Positions 49,374 through 61,191 of a stretch of DNA of 64,000 nt are shown here, in pieces. Position numbers and translations under genes: made by a program. Numbering within the stretch: the first letter of the stretch is position 1; every line of letters begins with the position of its first letter. Under the pieces are notes generated by a model. It did not search any database. It was not told the origin of the DNA and saw nothing but the letters and a program-made list of their open reading frames with translations. The stretch covers positions 62,001-126,000 of the forward strand of contig NZ_PRKW01000001.1 of the NCBI RefSeq assembly GCF_002927275.1, read 5' to 3'. The stretch is from Arthrobacter pityocampae (lineage in GTDB: Bacteria; Actinomycetota; Actinomycetes; Actinomycetales; Micrococcaceae).

Positions 49374-50633
49374 GTGAGCCTAGAAACCGGGACCACGCCC
49401 ACGGGCGGAATGTCGCGCGCAGCACGAGCGGTCCGCGACGTCGTGTTCGTCGACGGAGTGCGGACCCCCTTCGGCAAGGCGGGCGACAAGGGCATCTACG
49501 CCGGCATGCGCGCCGACGACCTCGTGGTGAAGTGCATCCGCGACCTGCTGCGCCGTAATCCGTCCCTGCCGCCCGAGCGCATCGACGACGTCGCGATCGC
49601 GGCCACCACGCAGACCGGCGACCAGGGACTCACGATCGGCCGCACGGCCGCCCTCCTGGCGGGCCTCCCCCGCACCGTCCCCGGGTTCGCGATCGACCGC
49701 ATGTGCGCCGGCGCCATGACGGCCGTGACCACCACGGCGTCCGGCATCGCGTTCGGTGCGTACGACGTCGTCATCGCCGGCGGCGTCGAGCACATGGGCA
49801 ACCACCCGATGGGTGCAGGCACGGATCCGAACCCGCGCTTCATGTCGGAGCGCATCGTCGACCCGGCGGCACTGAACATGGGCAACACCGCGGAGAACCT
49901 CCACGACCGTTTCCCTGCGATCACGAAGGACCGCACGGACGCCTACGCCGCGCGCAGCCAGCAGAAGCTCGCTGCGGCCTACGAGGACGGGAACATCCAG
50001 CCCGGCCTCGTGCCGGTCGCCGGGAAGAAGCCCGGTGCCGGCTGGACCCTCAACAGCGTCGACGAACCCCCGCGTCCCGGTACCACCGTCAAGGACCTCG
50101 CGGCGCTGCGCACGCCGTTCCGTGCCCACGGACGCGTGACCGCGGGCAACGCCGCCGGACTGAACGACGGCGCCACCGCGGCCCTCCTCGCCTCCGCCGA
50201 CGCCGCCGCCGAACTGGGCCTCCCGGTGCGCATGCGCCTGGTGGCGTACGCCTTCGCCGGCGTCGAGCCCGAGGTCATGGGCATCGGCCCCGTACCCGCC
50301 ACGGAGAAGGCGCTGCGGCAGGCCGGGCTGGACATCAGCGACATCGGGCTCTTCGAGATCAACGAGGCGTTCGCCGTCCAGGTCCTGAGCTTCCTCGACC
50401 ACTTCGGCATCGACGACGAGGACCCGCGCGTGAACCGCTACGGCGGCGCCATCGCCGTCGGGCACCCGCTGGCGTCCTCCGGCGTGCGATTGATGAACCA
50501 GCTGGCCAGCCAGTTCGAGGCGGACCCCTCGGTCCGCTACGGCATGACCACCATGTGCATCGGGCTCGGCATGGGCGCGACCGTCATCTGGGAGAACCCC
50601 CACCACGAGCACTACGGACAGGATGCAGCATGA
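49374..50633 (+). CDS. fadA: Acetyl-CoA acyltransferase (3-ketoacyl-CoA thiolase)
   Basis: 419 residues from a GTG at 49374 behind AAAGAGGAG. Thiolase motifs: RDVVFVDGVRTPFGKAGDKG at the start and the nucleophilic cysteine in FAIDRMCAGAMTAVTT. Also GGVEHMGNHPMG, NEAFAVQVL, the catalytic GGAIAVGHPLASSG histidine and the second cysteine in TTMCIGLGMGATVIWE. It performs the thiolytic step of beta-oxidation and joins FadB in the trifunctional complex (as in Rv0859/Rv0860). The stop overlaps the fadB ATG. Confidence 0.96.
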   Translation: MSLETGTTPTGGMSRAARAVRDVVFVDGVRTPFGKAGDKGIYAGMRADDLVVKCIRDLLRRNPSLPPERIDDVAIAATTQTGDQGLTIGRTAALLAGLPRTVPGFAIDRMCAGAMTAVTTTASGIAFGAYDVVIAGGVEHMGNHPMGAGTDPNPRFMSERIVDPAALNMGNTAENLHDRFPAITKDRTDAYAARSQQKLAAAYEDGNIQPGLVPVAGKKPGAGWTLNSVDEPPRPGTTVKDLAALRTPFRAHGRVTAGNAAGLNDGATAALLASADAAAELGLPVRMRLVAYAFAGVEPEVMGIGPVPATEKALRQAGLDISDIGLFEINEAFAVQVLSFLDHFGIDDEDPRVNRYGGAIAVGHPLASSGVRLMNQLASQFEADPSVRYGMTTMCIGLGMGATVIWENPHHEHYGQDAA

Positions 50634-52756
50634 GCTTCGAACGCTACGACGAACTGGCCGCGCTGGTTCCCACCGAGATCGTCACCCACTCCTACGTCCA
50701 GGACGTCACCCTCCCCGAGGGTGCCGGAGTGCTCGCACTCATCACCCTCGACAACGACCTCGACCATGCGAAGCCCACCACCCTCGGGCCCAACACGCTG
50801 ATCGAATTCGGCCGCACACTCGAGGGCCTGAAGGACCGCGCGGCGCGCGGCGAGATCTCCGCCGTCGCCGTCACCGGCAAGCCCTACTTCCTCGTCGCCG
50901 GCGCGGACCTCAGCACGGTCAAGAGCGTCAGGTCGGAGCACCTCGGCCGCCTCATGGCAGAACTCGGCCACGAGGCGTACGACCTCCTCGCCGATCTGGG
51001 CGTGCCGAGCTTCGCCTTCATCAACGGCGTGGCCCTGGGCGGCGGTCTCGAGATCGCCCTCGCGGCGACCTACCGCACAGTGTCCTCGGGCGCCAACGGC
51101 ATCGGCCTGCCCGAGGCGTTCATCGGCCTCGTCCCGGGCTGGGGCGGCGTGTACCGCCTCCCCCGCCTCGTCGGCCCCGCCAACGCGGTCAAGGTCATGA
51201 TCGAGAACCCGCTCAGCAACAACCGGAGCCTGAACGGCCGGGCGGCCTTCGAGCTCGGCATCGCGGACGCGCTCTTCGACCCCGCCGACTACATCGAGCA
51301 GTCCCTGCTCTGGGCCGCACGAGTCCTGAAGGGCGGCGAGGCGGCGGACGCCGTCGAGCAGCGCCGCGCCGAACGCGCACAGTACGACGACGCCGCGTGG
51401 ACCGGCGCCGTCGCCGCAGGACGTGCCTTCGTCGAGGCGAAGACCAGCAATGCCGCCCCGGCGCCGTCGCGGGTGCTCGACCTGCTCGAGGCCGGCCTAA
51501 CCCTGACGCAGAAGGAGTCGGCGGCGGCCGAGTGCACGGCCCTCGCCGAGCTCATGCAGACCCCCGAGTTCCACGCCACGGTCTACGCCTTCCTCGACCT
51601 GGTGCAGAAGCGCGGCAAGCGCCCCGCGGGCGCCCCGGACCGGAAGCTCGCCCGCCCGGTCTCGAAGATCGGCGTCGTGGGGGCGGGTCTCATGGCGAGC
51701 CAGCTCGCGCTGCTGTTCGCCCGCCAGCTCAAGGTGCCGGTGGTCCTGACGGACATCGACCAGGCCCGGGTGGACAAGGGCGTCGACTACGTCCACGCCG
51801 AGATCGACAAGATGCTCTCACGGAAGCGGCTGTCCCAGGACGCCGCGAACCGCACCCGGGCCCTCGTCTCCGGGTCCGTGTCGAAGGACGTCTTCGCCGA
51901 CGCCGACTTCGTCATCGAAGCGGTCTTCGAGGAACTGTCAGTCAAGAAGCAGGTCTTCGCGGAAGTCGAGGCCGTCGTCTCGCCCCAGTGCATCCTCGCG
52001 ACCAACACGTCTTCGCTGTCCGTTGCCGAGATGGCCGCGGATCTCGTGCACCCCGAGCGCGTCGTCGGGTTCCACTTCTTCAACCCGGTGGCGGCCATGC
52101 CGCTGCTCGAAGTGGTCCGCGCACCGAAGACCGACGACGCCGTCCTCTCCACCGCGTTCGTCCTCGCAAAGGGCCTGAAGAAGAACGCGGTCCTCGTGCA
52201 GGACGCCCCGGCATTCGTCGTCAACCGCATCCTCGGTCGCATGTTCGGCGAGATCACCGCCGTCTTCGACGAGGGGACGGACGCCGAGACCGCGGACAAC
52301 GCCCTGCGGCCCATGGGCCTGCCCATGACGCCCTTCCGGCTCCTGGCCCTGGTGGGCCTGCCCGTCGGACAGCACGTGCAGGAATCGCTGCACACGGCTT
52401 TCGGTGACCGCTTCCACGTCTCGGCGAACCAGCAGAGACTGATCGATGCCGGCGTGAAGGGCCTCTGGGAGAAGCAGGAGGACGGTTCCTTCCTCGTCCC
52501 CGAGCAGACCCTGGCACTCATGGAGCGCGGCAACAGCGCGTCCTCCTCGGACGAGGTGCTGCGCCGCACTCAGGACGCCCTGGCGGACGAGATCGGGCGC
52601 ATGCTCGACGAGGGCGTCGTCGCAGCGCCGGAGGACATCGACCTCTGCATGATCATGGGTGCCGGCTGGCCGATGCACCTGGGCGGCATCACTCCCTACC
52701 TCGACCGCGTCGGTGCGTCCGAGCGGGTCAACGGCAAGCGGTTCCACCAGGGCTGA
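50630..52756 (+). CDS. fadB: Fatty acid oxidation alpha subunit: enoyl-CoA hydratase/3-hydroxyacyl-CoA dehydrogenase
   Basis: 708 residues from ATG 50630. The N-terminal hydratase (about 15-290) has the oxyanion loop FINGVALGGGLEIALAA and the two catalytic glutamates in GGGLEIAL and GLPEAFIGLVPGWGG. The NAD domain starts near residue 345 with KIGVVGAGLMASQLALLF. The dehydrogenase histidine is in VVGFHFFNPVAAMPLLEVV, then VQDAPAFVVNRILG begins the C-terminal helical domain. It is coupled to fadA by an ATGA overlap and ends at a terminator. Confidence 0.96.
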   Translation: MSFERYDELAALVPTEIVTHSYVQDVTLPEGAGVLALITLDNDLDHAKPTTLGPNTLIEFGRTLEGLKDRAARGEISAVAVTGKPYFLVAGADLSTVKSVRSEHLGRLMAELGHEAYDLLADLGVPSFAFINGVALGGGLEIALAATYRTVSSGANGIGLPEAFIGLVPGWGGVYRLPRLVGPANAVKVMIENPLSNNRSLNGRAAFELGIADALFDPADYIEQSLLWAARVLKGGEAADAVEQRRAERAQYDDAAWTGAVAAGRAFVEAKTSNAAPAPSRVLDLLEAGLTLTQKESAAAECTALAELMQTPEFHATVYAFLDLVQKRGKRPAGAPDRKLARPVSKIGVVGAGLMASQLALLFARQLKVPVVLTDIDQARVDKGVDYVHAEIDKMLSRKRLSQDAANRTRALVSGSVSKDVFADADFVIEAVFEELSVKKQVFAEVEAVVSPQCILATNTSSLSVAEMAADLVHPERVVGFHFFNPVAAMPLLEVVRAPKTDDAVLSTAFVLAKGLKKNAVLVQDAPAFVVNRILGRMFGEITAVFDEGTDAETADNALRPMGLPMTPFRLLALVGLPVGQHVQESLHTAFGDRFHVSANQQRLIDAGVKGLWEKQEDGSFLVPEQTLALMERGNSASSSDEVLRRTQDALADEIGRMLDEGVVAAPEDIDLCMIMGAGWPMHLGGITPYLDRVGASERVNGKRFHQG

Positions 52757-52780
52757 CGCGGCGTCTGCCGCAGCATAGCG

Positions 52781-52812
52781 AGGGGCCCCTGACCATCCGG
52801 TCGGGGGTCTCT
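52781..52812 (+). terminator. fadAB terminator
   Basis: AGGGGCCCCTGACC (52781-52794) pairs with GGTCGGGGGTCTCT (52799-52812) with two or three mismatches or wobble pairs and a 4-base loop, 25 bases after the fadB stop. Confidence 0.75.
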
Positions 52813-53062
52813 TCCTCGTGCAGGGCTTGCGGCAGGAACTGGTCCTCTTCACGTTCGATGGTGATGAAAGTGCCGTCCGGCCAGGCGGCGGGAGCTCGTC
52901 CCGTCCGGGTCCGGCCCACCGTGGTGCGCGATACCGGCTGATGATGCGACGCATGACGGACGAGGTGCTGCTCATCCCCTGAGCCCTGCGTGGGTCGGCA
53001 GGCTGACTGTGGTTGGAGCGGTGGGCCGGGTGTCGGTGAGTCTCGAGGACCGTCAGGGAGCC
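52813..53062. other. Gene-free flank between fadB and the HNH gene
   Basis: Together with the terminator this makes a gap of about 306 bases between two convergent genes. A plus-strand frame ends in MMRRMTDEVLLIP at 52983 and a minus-strand frame spans 52919-52728. Neither has a ribosome binding site or family resemblance. No other structure was seen. Confidence 0.4.
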
Positions 53063-54625
53063 TTACGCGTACACGAAGTCGACCCGCAGGCTCCGTTGTA
53101 CGTAGGGATATCCCTGAGCGCTGCGACCATCGGGTGCGTGGCCCGGCGATGGGGGCGGCGCCGAGGAACGGTATTGCGTCCCGGCCTCCTGCTCACGGTC
53201 CCTCCCGCTGGGTCTGCTGCCGGGCAGGGGTGGCGCGGTGGAGTGGTAGGTATGCCCGGTCGGGGTGCTGAGCGTCAGACCATGCCGTTCCCCGGGCTTC
53301 GCGTGTGGTCGTGCTCTCCAGCCGTCGAGTTCCTTGGTGTGGTTGCACGCCTCGCACAGCCCGGCCCCGTTGGCCAGGGTGGTGGGTCCGTTGGTGTGCC
53401 AGGGGATGATGTGGTCGTAGTGCCGGATCGGCGCATCACAGTACGGGGTCCGGCACAGATCATCGCGGGCCTGGATGAAGCGGCGCTGCCCAATAGTGAA
53501 GAGGCGGGACCGGGAGTCGACGCCGATCAGTTCCCCGGTTCCGGGGGCGGTGTAGAGCCGCCGGAGCCACACCTCAAACCCCCGCCCCGGATCTGTCGGT
53601 CGCCCGTCGGCTCGACCGGAGGACCGGCTGAGGGACTGACTCTCGGGCTGACTTGCGCTCGACCCGATAGGTTGCCCGACGTCCTTGGTCGTGAGGAGGT
53701 CCCGGGCCCAGCCGGCGGGGACGATCCCATACCCGGGCAGCCGCGCCGGTTCGCTGTCACCCTGCAGCAGGGTCCTATCCGTCATGATCAGCTGCACCTC
53801 GACGCGGGAGAACCCGCCCGGGGTGCCCGTGGTCCGCTCCACCAGGGCATTTGCCATCAGCTGGCCCCTGCTCCGGGCATCCCCGGTGGCCCGGCAGGCG
53901 TCGGCGTGCCGGGTCAGCTCCGCATGCACCGCCACCCCTTGGGCAACCGGCAGCAGGGCGGTCAGATACGTCATGGTGTCCGGGGCCGGACGCAGACTCA
54001 CATGCCGGTCCCTGGCGGCGTGGCCGGCACGCTGGGTGACGCTGCGGGGGTCCCGCCGGTACGCCGCCGCCCGCGCCGCGGCCACCAGCTGTCGGTCGCC
54101 GGCGCCGTCGAACGCGCCCGTATCGGGGCTGAGTTCCTCGTCGACCGCGCACCGGTCCGCAGCCGACAGGCACGCGGTCTCCCGGACCAGGAGGGTCGCC
54201 CGCCACTCATTCAGCCTGCCCGACTCCAGGGCTGCGAGGGTGTGCGGCATCTCCGTCACCAACGCCCGCGCCAGGCCCAGCAGCCGGCCGCCCCGGGCCG
54301 GCGACTCCCGCCGGGCCAGGGCGAGCTGCGCGCCCACCCCACGCCCCTGCTCCGCCACCGGGACACCTTCGGCGGCCTGCGACTGACGCTGGACCAGATC
54401 GAAGACCACGGCAGCCCGGGCCTGCCGACCGGCGATCGCGGACTTCAGCTCCTCCAAGGCCCGCACCTCGTCGATCAGCTCCGGACCAGTTGCACCCAGG
54501 GGAAGGGAAGCCATGGCATCGATGAGATCCCGCACCGAACCGACCCGTACGAAACCGGACGGGACAGCACCAACAGCGCCACCAGGATCGGTGGCCTCGG
54601 GAGGAGCGTTTCGGCTGCTGTCCAT
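53063..54625 (-). CDS. HNH endonuclease with DUF222 domain
   Basis: 520 residues from the ATG at 54625 (MDSSRNAPPEATDPGGAVGA), eight bases after a GGGAG site; the frame continues 13 codons further upstream. The DUF222 helical domain (about 30-330) includes LNEWRATLLVRETACLSAAD and GRGFEVWLRRLYTAPGTGEL. The C-terminal HNH motif has the CRTPYCDAPIRHYDHIIPWH start (Cys pair and catalytic His) and GAGLCEACNHTKE (second Cys pair and Asn). Such proteins are very numerous in Arthrobacter-type genomes, and their biological role is unknown. A basic, low-complexity tail follows. Confidence 0.92.
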   Translation of the reverse strand: MDSSRNAPPEATDPGGAVGAVPSGFVRVGSVRDLIDAMASLPLGATGPELIDEVRALEELKSAIAGRQARAAVVFDLVQRQSQAAEGVPVAEQGRGVGAQLALARRESPARGGRLLGLARALVTEMPHTLAALESGRLNEWRATLLVRETACLSAADRCAVDEELSPDTGAFDGAGDRQLVAAARAAAYRRDPRSVTQRAGHAARDRHVSLRPAPDTMTYLTALLPVAQGVAVHAELTRHADACRATGDARSRGQLMANALVERTTGTPGGFSRVEVQLIMTDRTLLQGDSEPARLPGYGIVPAGWARDLLTTKDVGQPIGSSASQPESQSLSRSSGRADGRPTDPGRGFEVWLRRLYTAPGTGELIGVDSRSRLFTIGQRRFIQARDDLCRTPYCDAPIRHYDHIIPWHTNGPTTLANGAGLCEACNHTKELDGWRARPHAKPGERHGLTLSTPTGHTYHSTAPPLPGSRPSGRDREQEAGTQYRSSAPPPSPGHAPDGRSAQGYPYVQRSLRVDFVYA

Positions 54626-54959
54626 ACTGAATTCTCCCAACCACCACCGACATTCTGAGGTCACTCGAACCCGTCACCGGGAGTGGGACTTCCGCCATCG
54701 GAAGAGTGATCGGAAGCCGGATCAACCTGATCCCGACCTAGCGGATCGGACCTCGGGAGGATAGGGGCGATGAAGCCGGCGGCAATAAATTGATCCGCGC
54801 CAGAAGCTGACATTGTCAGTCATCGTGTCGAGGTGATCGGGACCCCCTTCGTTCGCCTAGTGTGGTCGAACGGATCGAAATTGATATTCATTGATTCCGA
54901 CCACCGAAAACACCCACTGAACACAAGCAATGGGCCGTATCGAATCACAGGAGAGCTAC
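54626..54959. other. Intergenic stretch upstream of the yiaA-like gene
   Basis: 334 bases of noticeably lower GC than the rest, divergent between the HNH and YiaA-like genes. It holds the 6-bp inverted repeat CGTTCG (54850-54855) / CGAACG (54867-54872) and an AT-rich tract around 54880-54895. It probably carries both promoters; no gene is seen. Confidence 0.4.
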
Positions 54960-55484
54960 ATGGCCGAATCCAGACCTATCCCGCAGAAGCCCACTGGAGC
55001 TTTCATCGGCGCCAGCTGGTGTGCGGTGACCATCGGAGTTTCGTCCTATCTCGTCGGACTGTGGAACGCAACAAGCATGCAACTCAATGAGAAGGGGTAC
55101 TACTTCACGCTCCTGCTCTTCGGACTGTTCGCGGTGATCTCGATCCAGAAGACGATTCGGGACCGAGCTGAAAATATCCCGGTCACGAATATCTACTACG
55201 GCGTGGCATGGTTCTCCGTCGTCGCGTCGATCTCGTTACTGGTGATCGGTCTTTGGAACGCCGACATGCTTTTGTCCGAAAAGGGCTTCTACGGTCTGGC
55301 CATGCTGATGTCTCTTTTCGGAGCAATCACCGTTCAGAAGAACGTACGAGACATGGCAGTCTTCGCGGAGGCGGAGAAAGTGGAGAACCCCAGACGAAAG
55401 CTCTTCTCGGGTCAGGACACCCCCGCAGCTACGCTCGGGTCGAGTCATCGCCCCGCCACTGATGCAAGCCCCGGCCGACCGTGA
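54960..55484 (+). CDS. YiaA/YiaB-type inner membrane protein
   Basis: 174 residues from ATG 54960 (MAESRPIPQKPTGAFIGASW) behind CAGGAG; an ATG at 54930 in the same frame lacks a site. Two copies of the YiaA/B two-helix module are seen. The first is ASWCAVTIGVSSYLVGLWNA with YYFTLLLFGLFAVISIQKTI. The second is YGVAWFSVVASISLLVIGLW with FYGLAMLMSLFGAITVQKNV. The matching LWNA..NEKG and LWNADMLLSEKG loops show an internal duplication. Function unknown. The gene uses more A/T codons than its neighbours, suggesting recent acquisition or low expression. Confidence 0.88.
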   Translation: MAESRPIPQKPTGAFIGASWCAVTIGVSSYLVGLWNATSMQLNEKGYYFTLLLFGLFAVISIQKTIRDRAENIPVTNIYYGVAWFSVVASISLLVIGLWNADMLLSEKGFYGLAMLMSLFGAITVQKNVRDMAVFAEAEKVENPRRKLFSGQDTPAATLGSSHRPATDASPGRP

Positions 55485-56217
55485 TGAGTCGGGTCCAATG
55501 AATGGGCTTCCAAACCAGCCACGGATATCCCGGACCGAGCTCTGCCTCCTGGACGGCCGTAAGCAGGACCCGCTTTGCGGGTCGATCTGGCGCACCGCCC
55601 GGCTGCATGGAGGGCACGGGGTGCCACCGGCGTGTGCCTGACCAGGAGTGCAAGGCGGTGAGCCCTGCACTCCTGCCGCCCCAGGTGCCGGCTGCTCGAC
55701 TCAAGGACTCCTCCCAGTCAATGACGAAGCAGTTGAGGAATCAATCATTAGTTGCCGCTGCGAAGTACCGGGAATTGTGCATCGCACCGCTTCGACGCGT
55801 TCTTCAACACTCAAGAGCACTTTGAGGAGACTCCCTGCGGGACAGGATGCCCGATCGCTGAGAGCCGAAGGGGTGTCGACGCGCAAGCCCGAGCATGCTG
55901 ATCACCTCCCACCCGGGACGCCGACGGTCGCCGATATTGCCCGCGCGTAAGGCGATCAGCACCGCCGGATGCTTCGGATCAGCCACCACGGGCCGTTCAC
56001 AGAACGTCCCGCCGACCCCTTGCGACGCTGATTTCTGCGCCGGCGCCAGGTGTCCGCGGCGTGCGGTGCGCGGACTCGACGAACGCCATGGTTGCGACGA
56101 CGATCCCGGTAGGAGAAGATCGTTCGTGCACTTAGTAATGAGCAGACGGGCTGTCCGAACCGCACGGTAAATCGGACCGCGTCGAATGAGGCGAGTAGGG
56201 CCGTCTGGGGGGGGCAT
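55485..56217. other. Gene-poor region with possible decayed sequence
   Basis: 733 bases without a supportable gene. The longest frames (plus 55502-55825, minus 55804-56229) have no ribosome binding site, family resemblance or codon bias. Features seen are two perfect hairpins (55567-55583, GACCCGC-TTT-GCGGGTC; and 55643-55675). The promoter of the GAF-ANTAR gene should lie near 56090-56200. Confidence 0.45.
55643..55675. repeat. Strong hairpin in gene-free DNA
   Basis: CAGGAGTGCA (55643-55652) and TGCACTCCTG (55666-55675) form a perfect 10-bp inverted repeat. The spacer can add a GGC/GCC extension, leaving a GGTGA loop. No T run follows, so it is either a T-less terminator downstream of the yiaA-like gene or a relic of a mobile-element end. 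Confidence 0.6.
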
Positions 56218-56865
56218 ATGAGCGCGCAAAATCCTACGTTCTGCGATCCGTTCCTGCGCGCCCTTCCGGTGTCATCCGTCGCGATTTCGACCCTCAAGAG
56301 TCCCTTCGAAACCGAGACCGTGTGCGCGAGTGACGGCGTTGCGGCACGTCTCGACGAACTCCAGATCGATCTCGGCGAGGGCCCGTGCTGGACGGCACTG
56401 CGCTCCGGGGTGCCGGTGCTGGTCCACGACGTCCAGCACACCGAGCATGCTGCGTGGCCGGTCCTGCACACCGCGATCTCCGAATACGGACTGCAGTCGG
56501 TCTTCGCGTTTCCCCTGATCGTCGGCACCCTGCGCATCGGCGCCGTCGATCTCTACAGGCAGACCCCTGAATCGTTCACGTCGGCTCATGTCACCCGGGC
56601 CCAGACGCTGGCCGACACCGCCGCGCTGCTCGTCCTGCAGCGAGCCATGGACCGCCTGCCCGCGGAGGACGACGACCCGTCCTCCTCGGACAACCCCTAC
56701 TCGCGACGTGATATCCCTCAAGCCACCGGAATGGTGATCGAACAGGCGAAGGTCAGTGCCGAGGACGCGCTCCTGCTCATCCGTGCGCGCGCCTTCGCCG
56801 AGAACCAGTCGGTTCGGGAGGTCGCGGCACGATTGATCGCCCGGGAAATCACTCTGTCGCGCTGA
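56218..56865 (+). CDS. GAF and ANTAR domain-containing transcription antitermination regulator
   Basis: 215 residues. The GAF domain covers about residues 20-145, with LDELQIDLGEGPCWTALRSG, VLVHDVQHTEHAAWPVLHTA and GLQSVFAFPLIVGTLRIGAV. It is followed by a short linker and an ANTAR RNA-binding domain from about residue 160 (PQATGMVIEQAKVSAEDALL, then LIRARAFAENQSVREVAARL). ANTAR proteins bind paired stem-loops in leader RNA and prevent termination once activated. In actinobacteria such GAF-ANTAR proteins are common, and their sensed ligand is usually unknown. It lies upstream of the GAF histidine kinase but is separated by 542 bases. Confidence 0.92.
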   Translation: MSAQNPTFCDPFLRALPVSSVAISTLKSPFETETVCASDGVAARLDELQIDLGEGPCWTALRSGVPVLVHDVQHTEHAAWPVLHTAISEYGLQSVFAFPLIVGTLRIGAVDLYRQTPESFTSAHVTRAQTLADTAALLVLQRAMDRLPAEDDDPSSSDNPYSRRDIPQATGMVIEQAKVSAEDALLLIRARAFAENQSVREVAARLIAREITLSR

Positions 56866-59792
<2,927 letters not shown>

Positions 59793-60048
59793 CAGAAAGC
59801 TCCCTCGAGTGAGCCACTCCGCGGTCCGCTCTCCGCGGCCGCTTCTCCCCCGGGAATCGCACTTCCATCCTCTGCCACTCACCCCTCTGATGGCGGAAAA
59901 CAAACGCACCCCCATCGCCTCTAGCCAAAACGCGGACCCACGTGCAACCCGCAGCCCCACGGCTCCACCGTTGAGCCGGGTGGTTCAGCGCCCCGACGAA
60001 GGGGCGGGACGTCTTGACGCCTTTGGGTGACCGGAGCAGGATGCGTGC

Positions 60049-61117
60049 ATGGTGCACCCACCACAGGACGAGGGTCCTTCCGTCGGGGCGACATCGGTCG
60101 CGGTCGTATCCCGGCACGACGACGAGGACCTGCGGATCACCTACGAGGTGCTGCGGTGGATGATGATCGGACTTCCCGCTCCCCTGTTCGCGGTCACGTT
60201 CTCCCATGCGCTTCGGACCGGAAGCGTCGAGGGATCCATCAGCGCCTAGTACGGCGGCCCGGTCCGGGACGTCTTCGTCGGGGTCGTCGGTGCGACCGCA
60301 GCCTGCATGGTCGCCTACCGTGGGTGGTTCGCACTCGAAGACTCCGTCCTGAACGCGGCCGGCTTCTTCGCCGTCTTCGTGGGTCTGGTACCCGCGGGAC
60401 TCGGCACCATCATGAGCGACCTGCGCGAACGCGACGAGGCCCTGGCTGCACTGTCGACCAGCGAGGCCCTCAGCGGAGAGCTGCCAGCGGCCCTGGAGAA
60501 CGCCGCACCGGCGTTCACCGCCGAACAGTACGGCTGGTCCCTGCGGATCGCCCTGACTGCCGTTGCTCTGCTGTGCGCCTGGTGGGTGAGGAACGAGTTC
60601 AAGCAGTCCCGCCGCACCCTCGACCTCCTCGACCTCCTCGACCGAGGCGGATGGAGCAGGGGGACCGTTGTCTGCCTGGCCGCGGTCGCGCTCTGCTTCT
60701 CCGTCCTGACCTACCGGCAGCTGTGGCTGACCGGCCCTGCAGACCGGATTTCACTGCCCGGGATCACCGTGGGTCCGCTACACCTGCGCGTGCACGCCAT
60801 CGCAGCGAGCCTCATGATCGCAGCGCTGCTGGTGGTGGTGGTGAGAAGCCACGGATGGCCCGACCAGGCAGCGCGAGCGGACCCGGGTCGTTCTGTGCAG
60901 CCCGCGGATCACAGGCTTCGGCACGTCGACAGGACAATCTTCGGCCTGATGCCGATCGGCGCGCTCGACGTGGTCGGCCTCGGGGTGGTCTTCTTCCCCG
61001 AGCGCATGGTGTTGATCGTCGAGTGGTGCGAGATCTTCCTCTTCTGCTGGACCCTGGACCCTGGAGACGAGACGGGTGAAAAGGGGTCGTCATGCCGTCG
61101 AAAAGGCCGTGGAATAG
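60049..61117 (+). pseudogene. Membrane protein gene inactivated by a stop codon and a 7-base duplication
   Basis: A frame starting at ATG 60049 (MVHPPQDEGPSVGATSVAVV) is stopped by TAG at 60247-60249. It continues in the same frame as YGGPVRDVFVGVVGATAACM and further hydrophobic helices (LNAAGFFAVFVGLVPAGLG, IALTAVALLCAWWVRNEF, GTVVCLAAVALCFSVLTYRQ, LMIAALLVVVV). Near the end, GGACCCT is duplicated in tandem (61049-61055, 61056-61062). Removing one copy restores the reading FCWTLETRRVKRGRHAVEKA, followed by a TAG at 61115-61117. The intact ancestor would be a seven- or eight-helix protein of about 350 residues, family not recognised. A TTGACG at 60014-60019 with CAGGAT at 60037-60042 may be its promoter. 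Confidence 0.85.
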
Positions 61118-61191
61118 CGCATTCGTCCCATGGCGTGCGGAACGAGACCGCCCTCGCTCAATCCGTCGGCCGCAGCCGGGTTTCCCGCACC

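Noticed and set aside
52728-52983. Short open frames on both strands between fadB and the HNH gene
   Set aside because: They overlap the fadB end or a terminator, lack ribosome binding sites and resemble no family.
55804-56229. A 141-codon minus-strand frame upstream of the GAF-ANTAR gene
   Set aside because: No third-position GC bias, no ribosome binding site and overlap with the promoter region of the next gene.
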